Source: an uncultured Tidjanibacter sp. (GTDB taxonomy: Bacteria; Bacteroidota; Bacteroidia; Bacteroidales; Rikenellaceae). From it: a stretch of DNA of 64,000 bases. Under the pieces are notes generated by a model. The model was not told where the DNA came from. It searched no databases and was given only the letters and a program-made list of their open reading frames with translations. Each line of letters starts with the position of its first letter. Position 1 is the stretch's first letter. Both the position numbers and the translations under genes were made by a program. Of this stretch, positions 28,361 to 37,423 are shown piece after piece. Location of the stretch: the NCBI GenBank assembly GCA_944326085.1, contig CALVCL010000005.1, forward strand, positions 1-64,000, written 5' to 3'.

Positions 28361-28651
28361 ATGAAAAAAGCAATGTTTATATGTGCCGTGGCAATGGCAG
28401 CACTTGTGATGGTTTCTTGCGGCAACAAGAATGCAAAAAAGGCAGAAGCAAAGGCTGTCGAGACTGAAGTTGTAGCAAGCGAAGCTTGCTGTGCCAACGC
28501 TGCCTGCACCTGCGAAAACTGCACCTGCGCTGCAGAGTGCCCCTGCGAAGAGTGCAAATGTGCCGACTGCGAGTGTGCTCAGACCTGCACAACGGCATGC
28601 GGCGAGGCCTGCGCTGAAACAGCAGAACCCGCAGCCCAGCCCGCAGAATAG
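28361..28651 (+). CDS. Cysteine-rich small lipoprotein
   Basis: 96 residues. The signal MKKAMFICAVAMAALVMVSC ends in a lipobox with lipidated C20. After a short Lys/Ala/Glu linker, residues 43-84 hold 15 cysteines in CxC, CxxC and CxxxC spacings mixed with acidic residues, then an Ala/Pro/Glu tail. The density and spacing recall metallothioneins, but I recognise no family. The likely place is the outer membrane or its periplasmic face; metal binding or a redox buffer are possible roles. The gene is transcribed alone, with a terminator just after it. Confidence 0.85.
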   Translation: MKKAMFICAVAMAALVMVSCGNKNAKKAEAKAVETEVVASEACCANAACTCENCTCAAECPCEECKCADCECAQTCTTACGEACAETAEPAAQPAE

Positions 28652-28688
28652 TTGCAACAACACATTGCGGAACTGAAATCCCAATACC

Positions 28689-28719
28689 AAAGGGTGTATG
28701 TCACCGACATACACCCTTT
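28689..28719 (+). terminator. Terminator after the cysteine-rich lipoprotein gene
   Basis: Perfect 14-bp stem AAAGGGTGTATGTC / GACATACACCCTTT with a 3-nt loop, followed by CCTGTTTT. Confidence 0.85.
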
Positions 28720-28759
28720 CCTGTTTTCGGAGAACGAGCGGCACATGTAATTTTTTGCT

Positions 28760-28767
28760 TATCTTTG
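28760..28767 (+). promoter_or_regulatory. Candidate -7 element for the DEAD-box helicase gene
   Basis: TATCTTTG matches TAnnTTTG, 20 bp before the ATG. No -33 TTTG at the right distance is seen. Confidence 0.5.
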
Positions 28768-28787
28768 CCGCCTGAAAATACGAAAAG

Positions 28788-30707
28788 ATGACTGATGACA
28801 TGCAGGGCTTCGACTCGTTAGGCCTTTCGCAGGCAATGCTGCGGGCTGTCGAAGCCAAAGGGTTCGAGCTTCCCACACCAATCCAAAGGCTCACAATCCC
28901 AATACTTCTCAAAGGAGAAAACGACATCATTGCACAATCGCAGACCGGTACAGGCAAGACTGCCGCATACGGTCTTCCTGTCATGCAGCAACTCACCAGA
29001 AGTGCCGACAAAGTACAGGCACTCGTCCTGGTTCCAACCCGCGAACTGGCACTTCAGGTGGCCGGAGAATTAATCTCCTACAACAGCGAAAAACGGCTTT
29101 CCATCACAGCCATATACGGCGGCGCATCCATAAGCGAGCAGCTGCGACGCCTGTCCAAAGGTGTCGACATAATTGTAGGTACTCCAGGGCGCATCATAGA
29201 CCATATATGCCGCGGAACCCTGTCGCTGTCATCGCTACAATACCTGGTTCTGGACGAAGCGGACGAGATGCTCAACATGGGCTTCATAGAGGACGTCGAG
29301 GAGATAATGTCGCATACTCCGGCAGGGAAACGCACGCTGCTCTTTTCGGCTACCATGCCGCAGCGCATCATGGAGCTGTCTAAAACATACATGCACGACA
29401 CAGAAATTGTACGCGTGGCTGCGGCACAACTGACGGCCGACCTGACCGACCAGATATATTTCGAGGTACGCGAAAGCGACAAGCTCGATGCCCTGACACG
29501 TATCATAGACATTACACCGGAGTTCTACGGCATAATTTTCACACGTACCAAGGTAGGCACAGACGAACTTGTATCGCGCCTACTCGAACGCGGCTATTCA
29601 GCCGAGGCTTTGCACGGCGACATTTCGCAGGCTCAGCGTGAAAAGGTACTGGCCAAGTTCCGTAACAAACAAGCCAACATTCTTGTTGCCACCGACGTTG
29701 CAGCCCGCGGAATAGACATCAGCAACCTCACTCATGTAATCAACTACTCGCTTCCGCAGGACTCGGAAAGCTACGTACACCGCATAGGACGTACCGGCAG
29801 GGCCGGCAATCAGGGTACGGCAATAACATTCATATCCTCATCCGAAATGCGACGTTTCGGCTTCATGCGGCGCGACATCAAGGCCGACATCCGCCGTGAG
29901 GAACTGCCCTCGCCACAGGATATCGTTGCCACGAAACGCCAACACATAAAGGATGAACTGCGTGAAATAGTCGCCGGCAATTCCTATGCAGCATGCAGCG
30001 ACATGGCTGCCGAACTGCTTCAGGAATACTCACCGGAGGTAGCACTCGGTGCTCTGCTGCAACTTGCCTTCAGCAGTGACCTCGACGAAACGAAATATCC
30101 CGAGATACGTTCCTTCTCGGTTGACCGACGCGGCACGGCGCGTCTTTTCATAGCCATAGGCCGTGATGACGGTTACGATGTACGCAAACTCGTAGCTCTG
30201 CTCAAACGAGAGTGCGGACTGCGGGACAAGCACATAAACGACATAAAACTCGGTGACAGCTATTCTTTCGTGAGCGTTCCGTTCAGCGATGCGGAAGAGG
30301 TGGTTAACTCGCTCAACAAGCTACGGCGGGGTAAACGTCCTTTGGCCGAAATTGCAGACCGCAAACGCAGTGAAACCGAGGACGATAACGTATCCAAAAA
30401 GCGCAGGTCCAAAGGAAAGCGCGGCAAAGATACGGCCAATGACACCCAACCAGACAACTGCAAAGAAACGGAGCGTAAATCCATCCGCCCCTCCGACATG
30501 AAGGAGCCCACTGCGGAACGCTCCTCAAAGAAGGACAAAATGCAAAAGCACGATACCCACAATACACGCACAAAGGACAAGACAAGCGAGGGGCATGTTT
30601 CCACATATGCGCCGACATTCAACAACGGCGGCTTTGACTGGTCGCTGTTCGAGAAGAACGGCAACCGCTGGAACGACCGTCCTCCAAAAAGCAAGAAAAG
30701 GAAATAA
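28788..30707 (+). CDS. DEAD-box RNA helicase
   Basis: 639 residues. The two RecA-like lobes (about 1-370) have the Q motif (FELPTPIQ), Walker A SQTGTGKT (51-58), VLDEADEML (DEAD box), SAT and HRIGRTGRAG. A DbpA-type RNA-binding domain follows (about 455-530: YDVRKLVALLKRECGLR, SYSFVSVPFSDAEEVV). The last 110 residues are a Lys/Arg/Glu/Asp-rich tail of low complexity ending GNRWNDRPPKSKKRK. The layout matches DeaD/CsdA proteins that act in ribosome assembly, RNA decay and growth in the cold. Confidence 0.94.
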   Translation: MTDDMQGFDSLGLSQAMLRAVEAKGFELPTPIQRLTIPILLKGENDIIAQSQTGTGKTAAYGLPVMQQLTRSADKVQALVLVPTRELALQVAGELISYNSEKRLSITAIYGGASISEQLRRLSKGVDIIVGTPGRIIDHICRGTLSLSSLQYLVLDEADEMLNMGFIEDVEEIMSHTPAGKRTLLFSATMPQRIMELSKTYMHDTEIVRVAAAQLTADLTDQIYFEVRESDKLDALTRIIDITPEFYGIIFTRTKVGTDELVSRLLERGYSAEALHGDISQAQREKVLAKFRNKQANILVATDVAARGIDISNLTHVINYSLPQDSESYVHRIGRTGRAGNQGTAITFISSSEMRRFGFMRRDIKADIRREELPSPQDIVATKRQHIKDELREIVAGNSYAACSDMAAELLQEYSPEVALGALLQLAFSSDLDETKYPEIRSFSVDRRGTARLFIAIGRDDGYDVRKLVALLKRECGLRDKHINDIKLGDSYSFVSVPFSDAEEVVNSLNKLRRGKRPLAEIADRKRSETEDDNVSKKRRSKGKRGKDTANDTQPDNCKETERKSIRPSDMKEPTAERSSKKDKMQKHDTHNTRTKDKTSEGHVSTYAPTFNNGGFDWSLFEKNGNRWNDRPPKSKKRK

Positions 30708-30716
30708 TCACAGCCT

Positions 30717-30763
30717 AAAAACAGTAAGTCCGCGTATGCAATATACGCGGACTTACTGTTTTT
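30717..30763. terminator. Bidirectional terminator between the helicase and marC-like genes
   Basis: A 17-bp perfect stem ACAGTAAGTCCGCGTAT / ATACGCGGACTTACTGT flanked by A-run and T-run, between two convergent genes. Confidence 0.9.
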
Positions 30764-30779
30764 ACAATTAGAGATACAA

Positions 30780-31442
30780 TTACAACACGGTAAGGTTGAA
30801 TATCTTGGCAATACCGGTTACCAATATCTGTATGCCGATACAGAAGGTAAGGAATGCTATCATTTTGTTCAGTATCATACTTGCCGACTCGCCTATTTTC
30901 TTCATCATGCGCGAACCATTCAGGAGTACCAGATAAAGCAGGAAAAGCAGCAGCAATATTGCAGCCACCATAAGAAGATAATGCAACACCGTAGTCAGGA
31001 AATCGACATCATCCGGTATTGTGGCCATAAGCGTGAATATCACCGATATGGCTCCAGGCCCTACTCCTATCGGGAACGACAGCGGGTAGAACAGTCTCAT
31101 ATTGAAAGCATTCATATCAACAGGCACATCTGTCGACGATCTAGACACATTGGAAGCCATCAGCATATCGTACCCTGTTTTACATATGATAATACCGCCA
31201 CCGACCTGTATAACCGGCACAGCCAAACCAAACAGCAGCAATATCAAATGACCGAGCAATATACTGCCCAGACAGATAAGCAGGCAGTTAAAAAATATCT
31301 TGCGGGCCGCTATTTTCAAATGCTGGTTGTCGAACTCCTCTATGTAACTGCTCAACAAAAGCCCCTGGCTCAACGGATTTATTACAGGGAAAAGAGTAAG
31401 TAAAGCCGACACGAAGGTATATATTACAGTATTTACTGTCAT
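30780..31442 (-). CDS. MarC-family integral membrane protein
   Basis: 220 residues with six hydrophobic segments. The opening TLFPVINPLSQGLLL corresponds to the conserved NP motif of MarC, and YPLSFPIGVGPGAISVIFTL is the matching motif of the second half. The transport substrate of this family is not established; the name comes from a region once linked to antibiotic resistance. The gene reads in the same direction as the upstream nucleotidyltransferase, 36 bp away. Confidence 0.9.
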   Translation of the reverse strand: MTVNTVIYTFVSALLTLFPVINPLSQGLLLSSYIEEFDNQHLKIAARKIFFNCLLICLGSILLGHLILLLFGLAVPVIQVGGGIIICKTGYDMLMASNVSRSSTDVPVDMNAFNMRLFYPLSFPIGVGPGAISVIFTLMATIPDDVDFLTTVLHYLLMVAAILLLLFLLYLVLLNGSRMMKKIGESASMILNKMIAFLTFCIGIQILVTGIAKIFNLTVL

Positions 31443-31478
31443 AGCATTGCTTTACATTTAAACGACGATTGCCCAATG

Positions 31479-32381
31479 TCACCAAAGACGTTCCGGATAC
31501 TCGCCGGCTTTGGTCAATGCGGCAAGACTGTCTACCACATACTGTCTGTCAGCCGCATACGTCACGCCGAACCAATTCGCTGCTGTACTGAGTACCTTCA
31601 CACCTGCCTTGCCCGAATGTATTGCCTCATTCACCACATAAGGTATGTAAAATTCACTCTTGAGTTCATCGCCACGCTGCCGCAGGAAATCTTCAAACAG
31701 CCTGCCGGAGAGTTCGAAATAATCGGGAGTGAAGCCCCACATGTTCATCGAGACCGGAGTATCTTCATCCAGCACGTGATATTCATCGTTTTCGTCTCGG
31801 AATATTATGCCGCGTCCCTCCTGACGGCGTATGTCGGTACGTTCAGTTACCGAAGTCAGGAAGCCGTCGGCATCCTTCTCGCACACGCCGCGCGAAACGG
31901 AACCGCTCTCCGACAACGTGTTGCCCACACGGTAGCCTACCATGCAGAATTGTCCCGCCTTGTCAGCCTTCGAAAGGAAATCGGCAAGTGTCACGAATGC
32001 GTCACGGCCATAGAAGTCATCGGCATTGATTACAGCGAAAGGCTCGTGTATGACCTCGCGGGCCATCAGCGCGGCATGGCCAGTACCCCATGGTTTCTCC
32101 CTGCCCTCCGGGACAGAAAACCCTTCGGGAAGAGCATCCACCGATTGGAATACCACATCCACAGGAATGCGTCCCTCATATTTGGACAATACCTTGTCGC
32201 GGAATTCCCTTTCGAAATCGTGCCTGATTACAAACACAACCTTGCCGAAACCGGCACGTTCGGCATCGAACACCGAATAATCCATAATGGTTTCGCCCGC
32301 CGGGCCTACGCCATCGAGCTGCTTGAGACCGCCGTAACGTGAGCCCATACCAGCAGCCATTATCAAAAGAGTAGGTTTCAT
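31479..32381 (-). CDS. Sugar nucleotidyltransferase-like protein
   Basis: 300 residues from the start at 32381 (MKPTLLIMAAGMGSRYGG). The N-terminal AAGMGSRYGGLKQ is the nucleotide-binding signature of NTP-transferases, and INADDFYG holds the metal-binding Asp pair. GTGHAALMA fits the sugar-binding part. By recall it belongs to a Bacteroidota group annotated as nucleotidyltransferase rather than a well-defined UTP-glucose-1-phosphate uridylyltransferase. The product could be an NDP-sugar; the substrate is uncertain. A -7-like element lies just upstream on the minus strand. Confidence 0.85.
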   Translation of the reverse strand: MKPTLLIMAAGMGSRYGGLKQLDGVGPAGETIMDYSVFDAERAGFGKVVFVIRHDFEREFRDKVLSKYEGRIPVDVVFQSVDALPEGFSVPEGREKPWGTGHAALMAREVIHEPFAVINADDFYGRDAFVTLADFLSKADKAGQFCMVGYRVGNTLSESGSVSRGVCEKDADGFLTSVTERTDIRRQEGRGIIFRDENDEYHVLDEDTPVSMNMWGFTPDYFELSGRLFEDFLRQRGDELKSEFYIPYVVNEAIHSGKAGVKVLSTAANWFGVTYAADRQYVVDSLAALTKAGEYPERLW

Positions 32382-32399
32382 TGCTAACGTTTTACGCTG

Positions 32400-32407
32400 C
32401 AAAGATA
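32400..32407 (-). promoter_or_regulatory. Candidate -7 element for the nucleotidyltransferase gene
   Basis: The reverse complement reads TATCTTTG, matching TAnnTTTG, 19 bp before the chosen start. It overlaps the longer frame's extension, which supports the shorter start. Confidence 0.55.
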
Positions 32408-32468
32408 ACCTTATTGTCTCATAATGTTATTAAAAAAACGATTTATCCTTCCCTGAAACACAACCGTC

Positions 32469-33509
32469 TCAATGTCTGTCACCGACGGCATTCTTCCTAT
32501 TGAAAATATTATAGCGGGCAAGAAGCCTGTTCCTGCGCGACATCATGACAAACTCAAGCAACAGAAACACCAATGCCCCACCTAAAAAATACTGGTAACG
32601 TTCGTCGTACTCCTCGAACACCATCTGCGACAGCGAAGCCGACCGCGTATCGTTGACCCTGTCTATTATCTCCTGCAATCCTATCGAACGGCTTCCGGCC
32701 CTTACATATGCGCCGCCGGTAATGACAGCAACTTCCTGCAAAGTCTTCTCGTCAAGTTTCGACACCACTATTTCGCCATTCTCATCCCTTATGAAGTCGT
32801 CACCAATTTCGATTGGTGCACCCTCCGGAGTGCCCATCCCTATGGTGTATATAGTCACTCCCTGTGCTGCAGCGTGACGTGCTGCAGCAATAGGGTCGTC
32901 CTCGTGGTTTTCACCATCGGTAATCAAAATCACCACGCGACTGCCTTCGCTCCCCGACGAAAACGATGACGTGGCCAGCGATATGGCGCTGCCGAGAGCC
33001 GTACCCTGCTTGGACACCATATCGGGCGAAATCTGCGCCACGAAATTGCGCGCCGTAAGGTAGTCGGACGTTATCGGGAGCTGTACATAGGCATCGCCTG
33101 CAAAGACTATAACCCCCACCTTGTCCTCCTTGAGTCCTTCGAGCACCTTTTCGACGGCATACTTGGTACGCTCCAGTCTGTTAGGTTCAAAGTCGGACGC
33201 CAGCATCGAGTTGGACACATCGACGGCAAGCATAATCTCCACACCCTCGCGCTCCACTTCCTTGAGTTTGGAACCGAGCTGCGGACGCGCCAACGCAAAC
33301 GCCAGCAGTGCCACGGCCAGCATAAACATCACGGTCTTGTTGCGCACCCGCGACGGCGAGGCATCTGGCATCAATGCCGTCACCGTAGCCGGATTTCCGA
33401 AACGTTCCAGTCTCTTGCGGCGTGAGCGTACGGCAAGCACAAACACTACCGCCAACAGCGGCACCACAATCAGCAGATACAAATACTCCGGTACTGCGAA
33501 CCTAAACAT
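32469..33509 (-). CDS. batB: BatB-like von Willebrand factor A membrane protein
   Basis: 346 residues. Membrane segments lie near residues 10-27, 60-75 and 308-328, with a VWA domain between (about 90-280). The MIDAS metal site begins DVSNS (DxSxS) and continues with the Thr and Asp of GTALGS and ITDGENHEDD. Bat proteins in Bacteroidota were linked to aerotolerance and act with MoxR ATPases. It is the last gene of the six-gene cluster starting at moxR, 90 bp after batA. Confidence 0.88.
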   Translation of the reverse strand: MFRFAVPEYLYLLIVVPLLAVVFVLAVRSRRKRLERFGNPATVTALMPDASPSRVRNKTVMFMLAVALLAFALARPQLGSKLKEVEREGVEIMLAVDVSNSMLASDFEPNRLERTKYAVEKVLEGLKEDKVGVIVFAGDAYVQLPITSDYLTARNFVAQISPDMVSKQGTALGSAISLATSSFSSGSEGSRVVILITDGENHEDDPIAAARHAAAQGVTIYTIGMGTPEGAPIEIGDDFIRDENGEIVVSKLDEKTLQEVAVITGGAYVRAGSRSIGLQEIIDRVNDTRSASLSQMVFEEYDERYQYFLGGALVFLLLEFVMMSRRNRLLARYNIFNRKNAVGDRH

Positions 33510-33599
33510 TTCACGTATGGTTTTTATCTGCGGCTGCGCACTCCTCCATGCATGTTCATACGCACCCGCGCTGCATTAATTCAAATCAACAAATAACGG

Positions 33600-34595
33600 C
33601 TACGGCAATCGTTTGAGCCAGAGATAACGCAACAGAAACTCCACAACGAGCAACACAAATGCCCATATCATATACCGTCCTGCCAGTTCCGTGTTGGTCA
33701 TGTACTCGCTGGTTTCGACCCTGCTGCGTTCCATTTCGTTTATCTGTCCGTATATCGCCGAAAGGGCCGTCTCGTCGGTAGCCCTGAAATATTCTCCGCC
33801 TGTCAGCGAGGCTATCTCCTTCAGCACAGCCTCGTCAATCTCCACCTGCATGGGAACATACCGTACCGTACCCCACATGTCCTGCACCGGATAGGGGGCC
33901 TGTCCCTGCGTTCCCACGCCTATTGTGTAAACCCTGATGCCATACGAAGAGGCAATGTCAGCCGCCGTAGCAGGCGACACCTGTCCGGCATTGTTCACGC
34001 CGTCGGTCAGCAATATCACCACCTTGCTCTTTGCGTTGCTCTCGCGCAGACGGTTCACGGCCGTTGCCAAACCGTTGCCAATCGCAGTACCGTCCTCTAT
34101 CATACCTGTACGGAGCTGTCCGAGCAGTGTCTGCAGCGTACTGCGGTCGGTGGTAAGCGGACTTTGGGTAAAACTCTCGCCGGCAAACGCCACAATACCG
34201 ATACGGTCATTGGGACGGTCGGCAACAAACTTGGCCGCAACATCCTTTGCAGCCGTTATACGGTCCGGTTCGAAGTCGCGTGCGAGCATACTGGTCGATA
34301 CGTCCATTGCCAGCACTATGTCGATACCTTCCGTCGTTGTGGATGTCCCTTTCTCGGAATTCTGCGGACGCGCCAGCGCCACTATCAACAGCGCCACCAC
34401 AATACACCTCAGCACAAACGGCAGATGACGTCCCCAGTACCTCGCACCGCGCGGCACACCGACCAATGGTGACACCGTAGAGATGCGTACCGCTGCATTT
34501 CCCTTGCGGCAGCGCCACAAATAGAGCGCAACCATCGGCACCAACACTGCCAACAGCCACAGGAGTTCCGGATTGGCAAACTGAGTTATTTTCAT
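33600..34595 (-). CDS. batA: BatA-like von Willebrand factor A membrane protein
   Basis: 331 residues. Two N-terminal membrane segments (about 10-26 and 58-76), a VWA domain (about 90-285) with the MIDAS motif DVSTS, and a C-terminal membrane segment (about 307-325). PELLWLL at the N-terminus and ALARPQNSEKG before the VWA domain are typical for BatA. It lies between the TPR gene and batB, on the same strand with gaps of 34 and 90 bp. Confidence 0.88.
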   Translation of the reverse strand: MKITQFANPELLWLLAVLVPMVALYLWRCRKGNAAVRISTVSPLVGVPRGARYWGRHLPFVLRCIVVALLIVALARPQNSEKGTSTTTEGIDIVLAMDVSTSMLARDFEPDRITAAKDVAAKFVADRPNDRIGIVAFAGESFTQSPLTTDRSTLQTLLGQLRTGMIEDGTAIGNGLATAVNRLRESNAKSKVVILLTDGVNNAGQVSPATAADIASSYGIRVYTIGVGTQGQAPYPVQDMWGTVRYVPMQVEIDEAVLKEIASLTGGEYFRATDETALSAIYGQINEMERSRVETSEYMTNTELAGRYMIWAFVLLVVEFLLRYLWLKRLP

Positions 34596-34629
34596 TGCTA
34601 TACCTTACTGTTTTCGTTCCGAACCACAC

Positions 34630-35526
34630 CTACCAGTTCTTGCCCGAAGCAGCAACCCCGACGGCACGCTGGGCATTCACCTTCTCTCGCGTCCTGTCCT
34701 CCTGCTGCTGCAAGGCATCGAGAATGTTTTCAGCATCCTCACGGCTTATCTGACCCTCCCGCGGCTGCCGGTGCCCGTCACCATCGCGACGGTCGGGATT
34801 GTCTCCGTTCCCATTATCCGGCCTGTCGTTGTCCTGCCGGCGGTCTCCGTCACCGTTTTGGTCATTCCGGTCATTCTGTCCGTTGTTACTATCATTGTCG
34901 CCCTGCCTGTTTCGGTCGCCATTGTTCCGGTCATTCTGACCTTCATCGTTATTGTCCTGACCGTCGTCACCATTCTGCTGATTTTGCTGGTCCTGGTTCT
35001 GCTGGTCCTGACCGTTATTCCCCTGCCGGTTCTGGTCGTCCTGCTGGCTTTGATTATTCTGGTTATCCTGATTATTCTGCTGGTTCTGCTGCTGGTCCTC
35101 AAGCAACTTCTGAACATAAGCCAGATTATACTTGGTCTCAAGGTCATCGGGACGTGCACGCAGCGACTGCTTGTAACTCTCCGCAGCCTCCTGCAGTTTC
35201 TGCTGGGCGAACAAGGAATTGCCCATGTTGTGATAGACTCTGGACATCTGCTCGGCCGACAGCAAAGGCGACCTTGAAAGCGAATCGAAAACCTGCGACG
35301 ACTCCTCGTAGCGTCCCTGCTTGTAAAGCGCATCGCCGAGGTTGAAAGCCGCTTCGTACGATGCAGGCTGCTTTTCCAATGCGGCGCGGTACTTCTCCTC
35401 GCTGCCTTTGTAGTCCTGCTCCTCATAGGCGCGGTTGCCGGAACGTATGCTGCTGCGCTCACGGTAATCCTGTGCAAAAGCATCGCCGCACCGAACGAGC
35501 AGTACGGCCAACAACACCGTCCGCAT
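34630..35526 (-). CDS. TPR protein with a long Gln/Asn/Asp-rich region (BatC-like)
   Basis: 298 residues from the start at 35526 (MRTVLLAVLLV signal peptide, cleavage near AFAQD); a start at 35556 is also possible and would overlap the upstream gene. Three TPR-like repeats (about 30-140: SGNRAYEEQDYKGSEEKYRAALE, then two similar units) are followed by about 115 residues made mostly of Gln, Asn, Asp, Gly and Arg, then a short conserved-looking end (SREDAENILDALQQQEDRTREK) which is typical of BatC. It belongs to the Bat cluster but lies before batA instead of after batB. Confidence 0.8.
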   Translation of the reverse strand: MRTVLLAVLLVRCGDAFAQDYRERSSIRSGNRAYEEQDYKGSEEKYRAALEKQPASYEAAFNLGDALYKQGRYEESSQVFDSLSRSPLLSAEQMSRVYHNMGNSLFAQQKLQEAAESYKQSLRARPDDLETKYNLAYVQKLLEDQQQNQQNNQDNQNNQSQQDDQNRQGNNGQDQQNQDQQNQQNGDDGQDNNDEGQNDRNNGDRNRQGDNDSNNGQNDRNDQNGDGDRRQDNDRPDNGNGDNPDRRDGDGHRQPREGQISREDAENILDALQQQEDRTREKVNAQRAVGVAASGKNW

Positions 35527-35542
35527 CACGAATATCCTTGCA

Positions 35543-36532
35543 CTACTTGCTGCCATCGCCGTTATCCTCCTCTGTTTCTTCCGCATCTTCCTGCGGCAGT
35601 TCCTTGGTGTCCTCAACGAAATAATATGCCGCATAGTACAGGCTCTCGTTTTCGTCAGCATCGGGAGTATGCTTGGCAAATTTCACGAGGTCTGCCGTTC
35701 TCAGAATATCCCTCAGTCCGCGACGGTCCTTCTCATCAAGCGGCATCGGAGCCACGGCACGCATTATCTCATCGGAGGTCATCTCCATGGCATTCACACC
35801 GTAACGGCCGTTGATATATGTCCTCACTATGTCAGTCAATCCGGTATAGTACGCCTTCGTACGGCCGCTCTGCCACAGTTTCTGATTATGCAGCGTCTCG
35901 AGGTCCTCTATTGCCCTGACATGCGGCGGTATATACGGCACAGGAGTACCATCTTCCCTAACGCTCCTGCCGCGCGAAGATATCCAGCGTCTAACAAGCA
36001 GCGCCACGGCCGCCACAAGCAATGCGCCCATGAACGTCCACATCACATAACCCGAAAACTCCTCCACCAACAAAGGGGTCTCCTCCGGTGCCTTGATATC
36101 GTAAATAGTGCTGTTGTCGGTATCTACCGGAAATGTATTCACGACAATATGGAGAGGTTCGGCCGAATAAAGCGTATCTGTCACATTCTTGTCGCCGTAC
36201 AATATCGGGAAACGGCCGAGGTCGAACGATCCGGCCGTAAAAGAAGTCAGCTCATATGTTTTGGTGAGTGTCTGCTGCCGTCCTTCGGTTCGTACCGTAT
36301 CAAGCGGCGACTCGTACAGCACCTCCATGCCGCCTTTTGCAAGACTTTGGGCCACATCGGGAAGTCCGATGACCTGCATCATGTCCTTCTCTATGGCTAT
36401 CTCTATAGAGAAGCGGTCGCCTATCAGCACGGTATCGGCAGTAATGCGGGCGCGTACCTCGGGAGGCACTGAAGCCGATGCCGTCGCCGTGACAGCCACC
36501 GCGAAGAGTATGGAGGCTAATTTCCTAATCAT
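35543..36532 (-). CDS. Bat-cluster membrane protein (DUF4381/BatD-like)
   Basis: 329 residues. Signal peptide MIRKLASILFAVAVTATASA, a periplasmic beta-rich domain (about 20-165, VRARITADTVLIGDRFSIEIAIE), one membrane segment (about 172-192) and a cytoplasmic part with YYTGLTDIVRTYINGRYGVNAMEMTSDEI in pieces, a helical region common in DUF4381-type proteins of MoxR clusters. It ends in an acidic tail. The start at 36532 overlaps the DUF58 stop as ATGA, so the two are translationally coupled. Confidence 0.78.
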   Translation of the reverse strand: MIRKLASILFAVAVTATASASVPPEVRARITADTVLIGDRFSIEIAIEKDMMQVIGLPDVAQSLAKGGMEVLYESPLDTVRTEGRQQTLTKTYELTSFTAGSFDLGRFPILYGDKNVTDTLYSAEPLHIVVNTFPVDTDNSTIYDIKAPEETPLLVEEFSGYVMWTFMGALLVAAVALLVRRWISSRGRSVREDGTPVPYIPPHVRAIEDLETLHNQKLWQSGRTKAYYTGLTDIVRTYINGRYGVNAMEMTSDEIMRAVAPMPLDEKDRRGLRDILRTADLVKFAKHTPDADENESLYYAAYYFVEDTKELPQEDAEETEEDNGDGSK

Positions 36533-37410
36533 CTCCTTTTGAAAAGTTTTATGAGGGCCTTGACATAATCTTCGTCCGTGGCTACCGACACGCTGTCCAC
36601 CCTGCTGCGGGCGAGCGCGGACTGCAGTCTGCGGCTGTTCTCCTCCCATGCCATACGGTAACTTTCGCGCACGGAGCGCAGCGAAGTATCAACCCACAGT
36701 TTGACACCCGTTTCGGCATCCTGCAGTTCCATGACACCGACATCGGGCAATTCCGCATCGCGACGGTCGTACACCCTTATCCCGACTATATCGTGCTTGC
36801 CGGACGCAATTTTGAGCGACTCCTCAAAACGGTTCTCATTTCCTGCCGGTTCCATAAAGTCAGAAAGCATAAATGCCGTACAGCGCTTCTTGAGCGCATT
36901 GGTAAGATAGCGCAGCGGCTCCGACAATGCCGTACCGCTGTGCTGCGGCACAAACTCTATAAGTTCGCGTATTATCATCAATATGTGCGAACGGCCCTTT
37001 TTCGGCGGTATGAACTTTTCAACCCTGTCGCTGAAAAATATGCATCCGACCTTGTCGTTGTTTTCCGTTGCCGAGAAGGCAAGAACGGCAGCAATCTCGG
37101 TAATGATGTTTTTCTTCACCTTGTCGGCCGTACCGAAAAGGCGCGACCCGCTGACATCCACAAGGAGCATCATTGTTAGCTCGCGTTCCTCCTCGAACAC
37201 CTTTATGTATGGTTCGCGGCTGCGGGCCGTGACATTCCAGTCAATGTCGCGCACATCATCGCCCACGCGGTATTCACGCACCTCGCTGAAGGCCATGCCA
37301 CGCCCCTTGAAGGCACTGTGGTAGTGGCCGGCAAAGATGTCATTGCTCAAACCGCGCGTCTTTATCTCAATCTTGCGTACCTGCCTTATTATGTCGCTGC
37401 TGTTCTCCAT
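36529..37410 (-). CDS. DUF58 domain protein of the MoxR/Bat cluster
   Basis: 293 residues from the start at 37410 (MENSSDIIRQVRKIEIKT). The conserved DUF58 core FKGRGMAFSEVREYRVGDDVRDIDWNVTARS is read in pieces around residues 35-65, and a VWA-like second half has DVSGSRLFG with a DxSxS metal site. Such proteins are standard partners of MoxR ATPases. It starts 13 bp after the moxR stop. Confidence 0.92.
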   Translation of the reverse strand: MENSSDIIRQVRKIEIKTRGLSNDIFAGHYHSAFKGRGMAFSEVREYRVGDDVRDIDWNVTARSREPYIKVFEEERELTMMLLVDVSGSRLFGTADKVKKNIITEIAAVLAFSATENNDKVGCIFFSDRVEKFIPPKKGRSHILMIIRELIEFVPQHSGTALSEPLRYLTNALKKRCTAFMLSDFMEPAGNENRFEESLKIASGKHDIVGIRVYDRRDAELPDVGVMELQDAETGVKLWVDTSLRSVRESYRMAWEENSRRLQSALARSRVDSVSVATDEDYVKALIKLFKRR

Positions 37411-37423
37411 GACGGATGTTACG

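Noticed and set aside
34771-35277. Very hydrophobic open frame that looks like a multi-span membrane protein
   Set aside because: It is the antisense of the Gln/Asn/Asp-rich repeat region of the TPR protein; antisense of CAG/AAC/GAC codons reads as Leu/Val.
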